Assembly (NCBI GenBank): GCA_905182105.1
Contig: CAJJAR010000009.1
Coordinates: 62,001-126,000 of the forward strand
DNA length: 64,000 nucleotides
Origin: an uncultured Paracoccaceae bacterium
GTDB lineage: Bacteria > Pseudomonadota > Alphaproteobacteria > Rhodobacterales > Rhodobacteraceae
Direction of reading: 5' to 3'
Made by a program: the position numbers and the translations under genes. The notes beneath the pieces are model-generated. The model saw only the letters and a program-made list of their open reading frames with translations, was not told the origin of the DNA and did no database searches. Positions 7,679 through 17,421 of the stretch are shown here, piece by piece. How positions within the stretch are numbered: position 1 is the stretch's first letter; every line of letters starts with the position of its first letter.

Positions 7679-9691
7679 ATGCGTGATCTTTCCCGTCTGT
7701 TACGCCCCACGTCCATTGCAGTCGTTGGAGGCGGGGCGTGGTGCGAGCAAATCATCCTTCAGTGCCAGAAGATAAAATTCCCTGGGCATATTTGGTTGGT
7801 TCATCCACGTGAAATTGAGGTCTGTGGTGTCAAAGCGGTTGCTTCATTGGCTGCGCTGCCATCTGCTCCGGACGCTGTATTTTTGGGCGTGAACCGCCAT
7901 CTTGCGATTGAGTTGATGCGTGAGTTATCGTTGATGGGCGCGGGTGGGGCTGTCTGTTTTGCTTCAGGGTTTTCTGAGGTTATTGCTGAGGATGCAACAG
8001 GTGCTGATCTCCAAGCGGCGTTAATAGATGCGGCTGGTGAGATGCCCTTTTTGGGTCCGAATTGCTATGGGTACGTTAACGCGTTGGATAGTGCGTTGCT
8101 TTGGCCTGACCAGCATGGATGTACGCCGGTCGAAACAGGTGTTGCGATCCTTACTCAGTCCTCAAACATTGCAATTAACTTGACCATGCAACAGCGTGGG
8201 TTGCCGATTGCCTATACGATTGCTTGTGGTAACATGGCGCAAACCAGTCAGGCTCAGATAGCTACCTCACTCTTGGACGACCCGCGTGTCACAGCAATTG
8301 GCCTGCATATTGAAGGGTTTTCAGATATTGGCCAGTGGACTGAACTTGCGCGTAAAGCGCATAAGCGTGGCGTGCCATTGATTGCGTTGAAGGTTGGGAA
8401 ATCGGATCAGGCCCAACGGGCGACAGTATCTCATACGGCGTCTCTTGCAGGCAGTGACGCTGGTGCGGATGCACTGTTGCGTCATTTAGGTATTGGGCGT
8501 GTTTACGACTTGCCGGCCTTCCTTGAGACTTTGATGGTGTTGCATTGCAATGGGCGCTTGGATGCCCCCACGTTATCGTCGGTCAGCTGTTCGGGTGGTG
8601 AAGCTAGTCTAATTGCAGATCTTGCGCATAACACTTCGATGATATTTCCTGCATTGACTGAGGGCCAAAAGATCGAGTTGTCAGGGGCGTTGGGCCCTAT
8701 GGTCGCTCTCTCCAATCCGCTTGATTATAACACATACATTTGGCGTGATACTGAAGCGATGACACGCGCATGGTTGCCGATGACTGCTCCGCATATCGGG
8801 ATGACCATGTTGATTGTGGACTATCCCCATACAGATGCGAGTGACTGGGTCTGCGCAACGGATGCTGCGATTGCAATCCGGGAAAAGAGCGGCAGGCCAG
8901 TTGCAGTTGTCGCAACTTTGCCGGAATTGATGCCACTTAATATTGCCCAGAAATTATTAGCTGCCGGAGTGACACCACTGAACGGCTTGCGTGAAGCAGT
9001 TGCTGCGGCTGAAATTGCCTCATCTGCTGTCGTTTTGTTTGCAGATGTGCCCCTGCCTGTAGGTGTAGATAGAGACGTGATTGTTTTGAATGAAAGTGAT
9101 GCGAAGGCAGCTTTAGCATCTTGTGGCATGCGAGTTCCACAACAAGCGGCAGACGTTGAATCTGCTGGCGCTTTGGCTGAACCATTCGCGGTTAAAGGAA
9201 CAGGGTTTGCGCACAAATCTGAGGCAGGTGCCGTTGCATTAAATGTCTTTCATGCTGAGCTGGCGAAGGTTGTCAAAAGCATGCCTGGTGAAGGTGTCTT
9301 GATTGAAGAGATGATAACAGGTTCGGTTGCTGAAATGCTGATTGGCGTCGTGCGTGATCCTGCGCATGGTTTTATCCTGACCATAGGTGCCGGAGGTGTT
9401 TTGACGGAGATCATGCACGACGTCATTTCCTTTATTGTGCCGGCTCGCGCAGAGGTTATTCGTGCAGCATTACCACGTTTGAAAACATACCCTTTGCTTT
9501 TGGGTTTTCGGGGTGCAGCTGCTGCAAACATCGATGAATTTATCGAGGGGATAATGGCGTTGCAATCTTATGTGATTGCGCATGCTAACAGACTCGAAGA
9601 AGTAGAAATCAACCCAATGATGTGTACACCAACTCATGCCATTGCTGCGGATGCCTTAATCCGTATTGCCCCAAGAGGACCTGACCTATGA
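7679..9691 (+). CDS. Acetate--CoA ligase family (NDP/ADP-forming type) acyl-CoA synthetase
   Basis: About 670 residues: an N-terminal CoA-binding Rossmann domain (RPTSIAVVGGGAWCEQ), a succinyl-CoA-ligase-like domain with the SHTASLAGSDA segment carrying the expected phospho-His, and a C-terminal ATP-grasp domain (AVKGTGFAHKSEAGAVAL, LIGVVRDPAHGF). It would form an acyl-CoA from a carboxylate, CoA and ATP. The start MRDLSRLLRP (7679) fits family members better than TTG 7661, although the only GGAGG, 7645-7649, lies within the repeat arm upstream. Its stop overlaps the next ATG (ATGA), showing translational coupling to the CaiD-like gene. Confidence 0.85.
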   Translation: MRDLSRLLRPTSIAVVGGGAWCEQIILQCQKIKFPGHIWLVHPREIEVCGVKAVASLAALPSAPDAVFLGVNRHLAIELMRELSLMGAGGAVCFASGFSEVIAEDATGADLQAALIDAAGEMPFLGPNCYGYVNALDSALLWPDQHGCTPVETGVAILTQSSNIAINLTMQQRGLPIAYTIACGNMAQTSQAQIATSLLDDPRVTAIGLHIEGFSDIGQWTELARKAHKRGVPLIALKVGKSDQAQRATVSHTASLAGSDAGADALLRHLGIGRVYDLPAFLETLMVLHCNGRLDAPTLSSVSCSGGEASLIADLAHNTSMIFPALTEGQKIELSGALGPMVALSNPLDYNTYIWRDTEAMTRAWLPMTAPHIGMTMLIVDYPHTDASDWVCATDAAIAIREKSGRPVAVVATLPELMPLNIAQKLLAAGVTPLNGLREAVAAAEIASSAVVLFADVPLPVGVDRDVIVLNESDAKAALASCGMRVPQQAADVESAGALAEPFAVKGTGFAHKSEAGAVALNVFHAELAKVVKSMPGEGVLIEEMITGSVAEMLIGVVRDPAHGFILTIGAGGVLTEIMHDVISFIVPARAEVIRAALPRLKTYPLLLGFRGAAAANIDEFIEGIMALQSYVIAHANRLEEVEINPMMCTPTHAIAADALIRIAPRGPDL

Positions 9692-10467
9692 ACCCGATTA
9701 AGACACACCGTGAAGGCGCTATTTTGCTGGTCACCTTGGACCGCCCTAAGGCAAATGCAATCGATTTGGAAACAAGCCGCATCATGGGAAAAGTGTTCGC
9801 TGATTTCCGTGATGATCCTGAACTGCGGGTCGCTATCATTACTGGCGGTGGCGAAAAGTTCTTCTGCCCTGGTTGGGACCTGAAGGCTGCTGCTGATGGC
9901 GATGAAGTAGATGGTGACTACGGCGTTGGTGGTTTTGGCGGCCTTCAAGAATTGCGTGATTTGAACAAGCCTGTAATCGCAGCAGTGAATGGAATTTGCT
10001 GTGGTGGCGGTTTGGAATTAGCGCTGAGTGCGGATATGATTTTGGCTGCAGATCACGCCAGTTTTGCCTTGCCTGAAATTCGATCAGGTACAGTTGCGGA
10101 TGCTGCAAGTGTAAAATTGCCCAAGCGCATCCCTTATCACATTGCAATGGAATTGCTGCTTACTGGTCGTTGGTTTGATGCAAGTGAGGCCAAAGGGTGG
10201 GGTATTGTGAATGAGATCCTTGTGGGTGATCAATTGATGGATCGGGCCTGGGAATTGGCGCGCTTGCTCGCCTCCGGTCCCCCACTTGTTTATGCTGCGA
10301 TCAAAGAGATTGTGCGCGATGCTGAAGATTCCAAATTCCAGGATACGATGAACCGCATTACGAAACGCCAGTTACCGTCTGTCGATAAGTTGTATGCGTC
10401 AGAGGATCAGCTAGAGGGTGCCAAAGCATTTTCTGAAAAACGTGATCCGGTTTGGAAGGGCCGTTAG
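9688..10467 (+). CDS. caiD: Enoyl-CoA hydratase family, CaiD (carnitinyl-CoA dehydratase)-like
   Basis: A 259-residue crotonase-fold protein. From memory it is close to E. coli CaiD: DRPKANAID, FRDDPELRVAIITG, PGWDLKAAA and the end AFSEKRDPVWKGR align. Both catalytic glutamates of hydratases are present (Glu110 in GGGLELA, Glu130 in ALPEIRSG). The usual glycine-rich PGAGG segment after the second Glu is replaced by VADAASVKLP. CaiD interconverts carnitinyl-CoA and crotonobetainyl-CoA, so the ligase, dehydrogenase and hydratase here could process a betaine acid; another branched or short acid is equally open. Confidence 0.85.
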   Translation: MNPIKTHREGAILLVTLDRPKANAIDLETSRIMGKVFADFRDDPELRVAIITGGGEKFFCPGWDLKAAADGDEVDGDYGVGGFGGLQELRDLNKPVIAAVNGICCGGGLELALSADMILAADHASFALPEIRSGTVADAASVKLPKRIPYHIAMELLLTGRWFDASEAKGWGIVNEILVGDQLMDRAWELARLLASGPPLVYAAIKEIVRDAEDSKFQDTMNRITKRQLPSVDKLYASEDQLEGAKAFSEKRDPVWKGR

Positions 10468-11090
10468 GCCTTTCGAAACAAGGTGATGAGGCCAGTGTCT
10501 CGGGCGTGGTCGCCTGAACCGTTGGCTGCGTAAATCGGCAACTCTCGAAATTCTAGGTCGGTAATAATATCGCCAAGCGATGCAAATTTTGCCTCAAACC
10601 CATGCGAAGAAAAATGTCCGCTGTTGATTGAAATGACGATCCATCCGCCGCTTCGAACAAGTCGTATCAGTTCATCAATTGCCTCTGGCCCAACATGACC
10701 ATGGGTGAAGGTTCCTGAACTGGTGATGCCTGCATAGCTGTCTGCCTCAACACCTAAACCAGCCAATATATCACCTTCAAATATGGTGTGGTAGATTCCT
10801 TTGGCTTTTGCGACTGCTAGCATGTCAGGTGAAATGTCGGTTGCGTCGACGTGATCCAACCCACGTTCACGCAGTGCTTGGCCGCACAATCCTGTTCCCG
10901 CACCCACGTCTAAAACGGGTTGGAAACCTCCTGCATTCACATAGGCGCGCGCGACATGCTGGTGCATGATATAGGCGTGTTCTTTGGCAAAGGTTTCATC
11001 GTATGTTTCTGCCCAATCGCGATAGAGGCGAATAGAGCCTTCAGGTGTTTTGAGGTCATATGCCCCATCGAGATCAGGTTTGCGTGTCAT
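10464..11090 (-). CDS. Class I SAM-dependent methyltransferase
   Basis: A 208-residue Rossmann-fold methyltransferase with motif I LDVGAGTGLCGQALRERG, an acidic residue after strand 2 (DATDISPDM) and a ProRich-type region SGTFTHGHVG. Proteins of this type (Methyltransf_11/25, TPMT-like) act on small molecules, but the substrate is not readable. Its stop overlaps by 4 nt with the convergent CaiD-like gene. The family is clear; the role is unknown. Confidence 0.85.
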   Translation of the reverse strand: MTRKPDLDGAYDLKTPEGSIRLYRDWAETYDETFAKEHAYIMHQHVARAYVNAGGFQPVLDVGAGTGLCGQALRERGLDHVDATDISPDMLAVAKAKGIYHTIFEGDILAGLGVEADSYAGITSSGTFTHGHVGPEAIDELIRLVRSGGWIVISINSGHFSSHGFEAKFASLGDIITDLEFRELPIYAANGSGDHARDTGLITLFRKA

Positions 11091-11164
11091 AAAGGAAGTG
11101 GAACGTACTGTGGTAAATTGCGCAACCCCTTGTGTTCAGTAAAGAGGCACGGCACCTATAGGCT

Positions 11165-12019
11165 ATGACACATACACTCCTTTCTTTTGGTCACGGATAT
11201 TCAGCCCGTGAATTGACTAAACACTTGTTGCCCCAAGGCTGGCGGGTAATTGGCACCACGCGGACGTCTGAAAAGGCGGATGAATTGGCGGCCTCAGGTG
11301 TGGAGCCGTTGATATGGCCCGATAGTGATATGAGTGCTGCGATTGAGGCGGCGGATCACATTCTAATTTCGGCAGGTCCGGACAAGGGCGGTGATCCGAC
11401 ACTAAATTTACTGCGCGATCAAATCACACGAAAAAGTTCAAAATTTATGTGGGCAGGCTATTTGTCGACCACTGGCGTTTATGGAGATTTTGACGGTGCG
11501 TGGGTCGATGAAATGACGCCACTGAATCCTACAACGAAACGTGGGCAGTTGCGCAAGGCAGCTGAAGAAGATTGGGCTTCTATCGCAGGGTTGCCGCTCC
11601 ATACCTTTCGTTTGGCAGGTATTTACGGTCCGGGCCGTGGTCCTTTCGCAAAAGTACGCAATGGGACTGCGCGGCGGGTAATCAAAGAGGGACAGGTTTT
11701 TTCGCGTATCCACGTTGAGGACATTGCGCAGATCTTGTGGGCGTCGATCCAACGGCCCAATTCGGGTACCGCCTATAACGTGTGCGATGATGATCCTGCG
11801 CCACCACAAGACGTGATTGCATATGCTGCTACTTTACTAGGGATGCAAGTGCCACCTGCGACGGCCTTTGAGGACGCTGAGTTCACGCCTATGGCCCGCA
11901 GCTTTTATGCGGAAAATAAGAAGGTACGCAACGACCGGATCAAGACAGAGCTAGGCGTGGAACTGATCCATCCTACCTACCGTGAAGGATTGCAATCATT
12001 GTTAAATCAGATGGCTTAG
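11165..12019 (+). CDS. SDR family NAD(P)-binding protein, YeeZ-like
   Basis: A 284-residue extended short-chain dehydrogenase/epimerase-like protein. The dinucleotide-binding turn is [17 protein letters not shown], with the atypical G-H-G-Y pattern of the YeeZ group. [18 protein letters not shown] supplies the active-site Tyr region, and [13 protein letters not shown] is typical of the subfamily. No substrate is established for YeeZ relatives. It stands alone, and its stop overlaps the dxs stop on the opposite strand by 4 nt. Confidence 0.8.
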   Translation: MTHTLLSFGHGYSARELTKHLLPQGWRVIGTTRTSEKADELAASGVEPLIWPDSDMSAAIEAADHILISAGPDKGGDPTLNLLRDQITRKSSKFMWAGYLSTTGVYGDFDGAWVDEMTPLNPTTKRGQLRKAAEEDWASIAGLPLHTFRLAGIYGPGRGPFAKVRNGTARRVIKEGQVFSRIHVEDIAQILWASIQRPNSGTAYNVCDDDPAPPQDVIAYAATLLGMQVPPATAFEDAEFTPMARSFYAENKKVRNDRIKTELGVELIHPTYREGLQSLLNQMA

Positions 12020-13944
12020 GCGGTCGCGGCACCGATTTGGGCGATGCCTAAAATATCGAGAACTTTCGTCTCGATGTCGTCTGCATTTAGTCCTGCAGCT
12101 GCATACATATCGGAAGGGTTCGCATGATCGATGAACGTGTCAGGTAGAACCATTGAGCGGTATTTAAACCCGCGGTCAAATACACCTTCATCTGCGAGTA
12201 ATTGGGACACATGACTGCCAAAGCCACCAATTGCGCCTTCTTCAATAGTGATCATCGCGTCGTGGTTTTGAGCCAGCGACAATATCAGATCACGATCAAG
12301 TGGTTTGGCAAAGCGGGCGTCAGCAATCGTTGGCGCAATCCCTTTGGCTGTAAGTTTTTCTGCAGCTTTTTCGACTTCAGCCAAGCGGGTACCAAAGCTG
12401 AGTAATGCAACTTTTGACCCTTCTTTGATCATTCTGCCCTTGCCGATTTCTAGCGGGATACCGCGTTCTGGAAGCTCTACACCATTGCCTTCGCCACGCG
12501 GAAAACGAAAGGCAATTGGGCCCTGGTCATAAGCGGCAGCTGTTGCAACCATATGCGCCAATTCTGCCTCGTCCGCGGCCGCCATGACGACGAAGTCGGG
12601 CAGGTTGGCGAGGAATGCGATATCAAACGCCCCCGCATGTGTTGCGCCATCAGCACCAACCAGACCAGCGCGGTCAATTGCGAAGCGAACTGGCAACCGC
12701 TGGATGGCAACATCATGCACAACCTGATCATAGCCGCGCTGCAGGAACGTGGAATACATTGTGCAAAATGGCTTCATTCCACCAGCGGCAAGTGCGGCTG
12801 CGAATGTTACGCCGTGTTGTTCTGCAATTCCTACGTCGAAACAACGGCTGGGATAGCGTTCTGCGAATAAGTTCAGGCCGGTGCCGTCAGGCATGGCCGC
12901 GGTGATAGCGCAAATTTTGTCATCTTCTGCGGCAGCTTTAAGCAAGTAGTCAGAAAAGACATTGGTGTAGCTTGGTGCATTGCTGGGCGCTTTTTTCTGC
13001 TCGCCAGTGACGACGTTGAATTTGGCCGTAGCGTGACCTTTGTCGCGGGCGGCCTCTGCGGGTGCATAGCCTTTGCCCTTTTTCGTTAGGACGTGAATGA
13101 GAATGGGTCCAGTTGCGCGCTGCTTAACTGTCCGGAGTACAGGTAAGAGTTGATCCATGTCGTGACCATCGATTGGACCAAGGTAAGAAAAGCCGAGCTG
13201 TTCAAACAATGTGCCACCAACGGCTAAGCCTTTGAGTAAATCTTTGGCGCGGCGCGCGCCTTCACGGAAAGGTTCCGGCAATAGACTTGCCGCACCTTTT
13301 GCAGCAGCTTTCAATTCTTGAAATGGCTCTTCTGCGTATAGACGGCTGAGGTAGGCAGACATCGCGCCTACAGGTGGAGCGATCGACATCTCATTGTCGT
13401 TTAGAATAACGATCAAGCGTTTGCCCAAATGACCTGCGTTGTTCATCGCTTCATAGGCCATACCAGCGCTCATTGAGCCGTCACCGATGACTGCAATCGC
13501 GTCGCCCAATCCTTCGGGCACATTGCCACCTAGATCACGTGCGACAGCGAAACCAAGTGCGGCACTGATTGAGGTTGAACTGTGCGCAGCGCCGAATGGA
13601 TCGTATGGCGATTCACTGCGTTTGGTGAAGCCACTTAGGCCATCTTTTTGACGGAGTGTACGAATGCGATCACGGCGCTCTGTTAGGATTTTATGAGGGT
13701 AACATTGGTGACCCACGTCCCAGATAATTTTGTCCTTTGGTGTGTCGAAGACTGCATGAAGCGCAACGGTCAATTCGACCACACCCAAACCTGCACCAAG
13801 ATGTCCACCGGTTTCCGCAACAGCTGAGATTGTTTCAGACCGAACTTCCTGTGCTAACTGGGTCAGTTTGGCATCAGACATTTGGTTCATATCAGCTGGG
13901 CGCTGTACGGTGTCCAAAAGCGGAGTGTTTGGGCGGTCAGTCAT
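12016..13944 (-). CDS. dxs: 1-deoxy-D-xylulose-5-phosphate synthase
   Basis: A 642-residue thiamine-diphosphate enzyme making DXP from pyruvate and glyceraldehyde 3-phosphate, the first step of the MEP isoprenoid pathway. It contains the ThDP motif [16 protein letters not shown], the pyrimidine-domain motif [18 protein letters not shown] and the transketolase-like [15 protein letters not shown]. Length is standard. It is the third gene of xseB-ispA-dxs, an order widespread in alphaproteobacteria, and starts 10 nt after the ispA stop. Confidence 0.97.
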   Translation of the reverse strand: MTDRPNTPLLDTVQRPADMNQMSDAKLTQLAQEVRSETISAVAETGGHLGAGLGVVELTVALHAVFDTPKDKIIWDVGHQCYPHKILTERRDRIRTLRQKDGLSGFTKRSESPYDPFGAAHSSTSISAALGFAVARDLGGNVPEGLGDAIAVIGDGSMSAGMAYEAMNNAGHLGKRLIVILNDNEMSIAPPVGAMSAYLSRLYAEEPFQELKAAAKGAASLLPEPFREGARRAKDLLKGLAVGGTLFEQLGFSYLGPIDGHDMDQLLPVLRTVKQRATGPILIHVLTKKGKGYAPAEAARDKGHATAKFNVVTGEQKKAPSNAPSYTNVFSDYLLKAAAEDDKICAITAAMPDGTGLNLFAERYPSRCFDVGIAEQHGVTFAAALAAGGMKPFCTMYSTFLQRGYDQVVHDVAIQRLPVRFAIDRAGLVGADGATHAGAFDIAFLANLPDFVVMAAADEAELAHMVATAAAYDQGPIAFRFPRGEGNGVELPERGIPLEIGKGRMIKEGSKVALLSFGTRLAEVEKAAEKLTAKGIAPTIADARFAKPLDRDLILSLAQNHDAMITIEEGAIGGFGSHVSQLLADEGVFDRGFKYRSMVLPDTFIDHANPSDMYAAAGLNADDIETKVLDILGIAQIGAATA

Positions 13945-13953
13945 TGTGGTGTC

Positions 13954-14820
13954 CTAATTCTTGCGAGTGATCACAAAAGCCGCTGCTTCACGCAGTGCTT
14001 TTGCGTCATTACCATATACACTTAGCGCATCAGATGCAGATTCGACCAGTTCACTTGCGCGGCGTTTAGCCTCCTCCAAGCCCAATAGCGACACAAATGT
14101 TGCTTTACCTGCCTCAGCATCTTTGCCTGTGGCTTTGCCTACGGTTTCTGCATTGCCTTCGACATCTAGGATATCATCGGCAATTTGGAAGGCGAGCCCT
14201 AGCGATTGGGAGTAGTGCGATAGCGCGGTTATGTCGCTTTGTGCCATGCGTGCACCTGCCGTGGCGGACCATTCTATTAGGGCTCCTGTCTTACCTCGTT
14301 GGAGCGTCGTGATTTGTTGGAGCGTCAATGGAATGGCTGATGTTTCGGCTGCGATGTCCAACGCTTGGCCTAGAACCATACCTTGAGCGCCGCTCGCTTT
14401 TGCAAGGCTTAGGGCGAGGTTGGCGCGGACGTCGCCATTTCCAACTTCAACCCGTGATACCATTTCAAATGCGAGTGTTTGAAGGGCATCACCAGCTAGC
14501 ACTGCAGTCGCCTCATCCCAAGCTTTGTGAATAGTCGGTTCTCCGCGCCGCAAGTCATCATCATCCATGCAGGGTAAATCGTCATGAACCAAAGAATATG
14601 CGTGCAAGGCTTCAATTCCTGTTGCAGGCCAGATCGCAGATATAGGATCGATGCCATGCAGGCGTGCAGATTCCAGAACAAGAAATCCACGCAGTCGTTT
14701 GCCGCCGTTGGTGGCATGCGCCATTGCGTCAACAACGGGCAGGCTATCCAATTTAGAAAGGGTTCGGTCGAAGTGCGTTTGGATTTGACCCGCGCATTCC
14801 GTTAAGCGTTGGCGAAACAT
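13954..14820 (-). CDS. ispA: Farnesyl diphosphate synthase (polyprenyl synthetase family)
   Basis: A 288-residue short-chain trans-prenyltransferase. The first aspartate-rich motif is HDDLPCMDDDDLRRG and the second QIADDILDVEG. The length and the two residues inserted in the first motif are typical of bacterial FPP synthases. It condenses IPP with DMAPP/GPP. It lies between xseB and dxs in one operon, so isoprenoid precursor supply and chain elongation are coexpressed. Confidence 0.95.
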   Translation of the reverse strand: MFRQRLTECAGQIQTHFDRTLSKLDSLPVVDAMAHATNGGKRLRGFLVLESARLHGIDPISAIWPATGIEALHAYSLVHDDLPCMDDDDLRRGEPTIHKAWDEATAVLAGDALQTLAFEMVSRVEVGNGDVRANLALSLAKASGAQGMVLGQALDIAAETSAIPLTLQQITTLQRGKTGALIEWSATAGARMAQSDITALSHYSQSLGLAFQIADDILDVEGNAETVGKATGKDAEAGKATFVSLLGLEEAKRRASELVESASDALSVYGNDAKALREAAAFVITRKN

Positions 14821-14825
14821 TGGTT

Positions 14826-15068
14826 TTAGAGGCCTTCAACAGGTTTCAAACCTGCTGGGTTGCCGTCTGCATCCAAAGTAATCGCTGCAACCTTTTCTTC
14901 AGCTTCTTTCAGTTTGGTCTCGCAACGGGCTTTCAGCAAAGCGCCACGTTCATACAGCGAAATGGATTGATCTAAAGCTACATCACCGCGTTCAAGCTGA
15001 CCCAGAACCTGTTCTAGTTCAGCCATCGCTTGTTCAAAACTCATCTCAGTCACAGGGATATCGGTCAT
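14826..15068 (-). CDS. xseB: Exodeoxyribonuclease VII small subunit
   Basis: An 80-residue protein starting MTDIPVTEMSFEQAMAELEQ, with the helical EQVLGQLERGDVALDQSISLYERG that defines XseB. It forms the filament-like small subunit of exonuclease VII with XseA, which is not in the window. The start at 15068 was chosen over 15131 because the latter adds an unrelated N-terminus. Its stop lies 5 nt before the ispA start. Confidence 0.95.
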   Translation of the reverse strand: MTDIPVTEMSFEQAMAELEQVLGQLERGDVALDQSISLYERGALLKARCETKLKEAEEKVAAITLDADGNPAGLKPVEGL

Positions 15069-15183
15069 CGTGTGGCCTTTGTTAATTTGCAAGTATGGTG
15101 CGGGCCAAAATTGCCAGCACTTCAATATCATAACCGTCTTTTAGGCTTCATACCAGACGACGATTAGATGGTTCGGAGCTCGG

Positions 15184-15885
15184 TCAGTTGGGAGCCAACA
15201 TATAGCCAGCCCCTCGTACCGTTTGTAGGTAGCGCGGTTGCTTAGGGTCCATTTCGATTTTACGACGTAAGCGAGTAATTTGAACATCAACAGCACGTTC
15301 TTGTGCTTGGCCGCGATCACGGCCAAGCTCCTCAACTAGTTTGTTTCGGCTGATCGGCTCCCCGGGCTTTGCAGAGAAAATCTTCATTAATTGCATTTCT
15401 GTTGCAGTGAGGCGGACCAGGTTTTCACCCTGCCACATTTCACCGCGCTCAAGGTCATAGCGGATGCTGCCAAGGTTGAGAATTTTTGGAACTGAGTCTT
15501 CTGCAGGTGTTTCAGGCATTCGGCGCAAGATTGCGTTAATTCGAAGAAGGAGTTCTTTTGGTTCAAACGGTTTTGGTAAGTAATCGTCAGCGCCTGCTTC
15601 AAGTCCCTCGATCCGATTTCCGGTTTCACCCTTGGCTGTTAGCAACAGGATGGGCGTCTGGCTGGTCTCGCGGATTGATCGGCATAATGATAGGCCGTCT
15701 TCTCCCGGCATCATCACATCCAGAATGAGCATATTAAAATCAAGGCCGGTGAGGATGCGCCGCGCGTGGGCTGCATCACGTGCTGCAGTTACTAAAAAGC
15801 CATGGCGCACAAGGAATTTTTGTAACAAAATGCGAATGCGCTCGTCATCGTCCACGATCAACAAGTGGGCGTCTAGTGCGCTCAT
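15184..15885 (-). CDS. petR: OmpR-family response regulator PetR
   Basis: A 233-residue two-domain regulator. The receiver has acidic DDDE at 12-15, phospho-acceptor Asp56 in LILDVMMPGEDG and Lys in LPKPF; the C-terminal winged helix ends with RLRRKIE and TVRGAGYML. It overlaps the upstream MarR gene by 4 nt. This MarR plus OmpR pair corresponds to PetP-PetR of Rhodobacter capsulatus, where PetR is needed for cytochrome bc1 expression. petABC is about 10 kb away here. No histidine kinase is adjacent, as in Rhodobacter. Confidence 0.9.
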   Translation of the reverse strand: MSALDAHLLIVDDDERIRILLQKFLVRHGFLVTAARDAAHARRILTGLDFNMLILDVMMPGEDGLSLCRSIRETSQTPILLLTAKGETGNRIEGLEAGADDYLPKPFEPKELLLRINAILRRMPETPAEDSVPKILNLGSIRYDLERGEMWQGENLVRLTATEMQLMKIFSAKPGEPISRNKLVEELGRDRGQAQERAVDVQITRLRRKIEMDPKQPRYLQTVRGAGYMLAPN

Positions 15886-16394
15886 GCTCCGGACTCCTTA
15901 AGACGCGTGTAGGCGCGCTGCATTTTGGTATCCATCATTGCTTCTAACACAGTTCGAAAGCCCGCAACAGCTTCGGGGCCTGCGTCACGAAATGCGCTGC
16001 GCATGCGTGCGCGCTGTGCGTCTGAAAGTGTTTGTTCTAGCCGGCTACCTTCATCGGTTAGGAACAGATGCCGTTCACGTTTATCTACCTTGCCAACTTT
16101 GCTGATGACTAACCCTTGTTCGATCAGCGTGCGCAAAACGCGGTTCAATGATTGCTTTGTTACACCTAGGATATTGAGCAAGTTGTTGACTGTTGTGCCT
16201 GGCGCGCGATGAATGAAATGGATAGCGCGGTGATGGGCGCGGCCATACGCCATGTCTGCGAGAATACGATCGGGATCGGCAGTGAAGCCCCGATAGGCAA
16301 AAAACATCGCCTCAATTCCCTGACGCAATTGTTCGTCAGTTAGGAACAGGAGGTTTTCACCGCTGTATGTTGATGTGCTGCGCCCGTCCGACAT
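15882..16394 (-). CDS. petP: MarR-family regulator PetP
   Basis: A 170-residue MarR-type regulator with a winged helix in about residues 60-120 (TVNNLLNILGVTKQSLNRVL, then LVISKVGKVDKRERHLFLTDEG). It sits directly upstream of petR with an ATGA-type overlap, the arrangement of petP-petR in Rhodobacter. Its own promoter should lie in the 157 nt between it and divergent ilvE. The ligand is unknown. Confidence 0.88.
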   Translation of the reverse strand: MSDGRSTSTYSGENLLFLTDEQLRQGIEAMFFAYRGFTADPDRILADMAYGRAHHRAIHFIHRAPGTTVNNLLNILGVTKQSLNRVLRTLIEQGLVISKVGKVDKRERHLFLTDEGSRLEQTLSDAQRARMRSAFRDAGPEAVAGFRTVLEAMMDTKMQRAYTRLKESGA

Positions 16395-16551
16395 AACAAT
16401 CGTTCCTGCTCTAAATCATTTTGTTACAGTATATGTCAGTGTTATTGACATTCCAACGTCAAAGGACTAGAGAATTGTAGGTTTTGCGCAATATTATATC
16501 CGGATCGGAACCATTTGCGCAATTAATGGAATAATTTCGGAGGATACGGCG

Positions 16552-17421
16552 ATGGCTGCTGGTTATGATGATCGTGATGGAAAAATCTGGATGGACGGTA
16601 CATTGGTCGATTGGCGTGATGCAAACGTCCACATCCTAACGCATGCTATGCACTATGCATCTTCTGTCTTTGAAGGCGAGCGTTGCTATAATGGTAAAAT
16701 TTTCAAATCTCGTGACCACTCCGCTCGTTTAATCCAATCTGGCAACCTGATTGATTTTGAACTTCCCTATTCGGTTGATGAAATTGAGGCTGCTAAAGAA
16801 GCAGCTTTGGAAGCCAACGGTTTGACCAATGCATACGTTCGCGCTGTTGCATGGCGTGGTGCAGGTGAAGACATGGGCGTCGCATCCGCAAAGAACCCTG
16901 TTCATATGGCTGTAGCATGCTGGGAATGGGGCAACTATTACGGCGACGCAAAGATGAAGGGTGCTAAGCTCGACATTGCCAAGTGGAAGCGCCCATCACC
17001 TGAGACTGCGCCATCCCAAGCCAAGGCTGCGGGTCTGTACATGATTGCGACAATGTCTAAGCACGCAGCCGAGGCAAAAGGCTGTTCAGACGCTATGATG
17101 TTTGATTACCGTGGTTATGTTGCTGAAGCGACAGGTGCGAACATCTTCTTCGTTAAGGATGGCGAAGTGCACACACCAATCGCTGATGCATTCTTGAATG
17201 GCATCACTCGTCAGACCGTAATCGGCATGCTGAAAGAAAAAGGCATAGCTGTAAACGAACGTATCATCATGCCAGACGAATTGGCTGATTTCGAACAGTG
17301 CTGGTTGACTGGTACTGCTGCTGAAGTGACCCCTGTCGGCCAAATCGGTGACTTCAATTTTGAAGTTGGCGCGCTGACACGCGATGTTTCTGAGTGCTAC
17401 GAAAAACTGGTCCGTGTTTAA
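16552..17421 (+). CDS. ilvE: Branched-chain amino acid aminotransferase
   Basis: A 289-residue class IV PLP aminotransferase that interconverts Leu/Ile/Val and their 2-oxo acids. SQAKAAGLYMIATMSK carries the PLP lysine, MFDYRGYVAEATGANIFFV is the class IV signature, and GTAAEVTPVGQI closes the cofactor site. A GGAGG lies just upstream of the ATG. It is divergent from petP. The following NTF2-like gene overlaps its last codons. Confidence 0.95.
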   Translation: MAAGYDDRDGKIWMDGTLVDWRDANVHILTHAMHYASSVFEGERCYNGKIFKSRDHSARLIQSGNLIDFELPYSVDEIEAAKEAALEANGLTNAYVRAVAWRGAGEDMGVASAKNPVHMAVACWEWGNYYGDAKMKGAKLDIAKWKRPSPETAPSQAKAAGLYMIATMSKHAAEAKGCSDAMMFDYRGYVAEATGANIFFVKDGEVHTPIADAFLNGITRQTVIGMLKEKGIAVNERIIMPDELADFEQCWLTGTAAEVTPVGQIGDFNFEVGALTRDVSECYEKLVRV

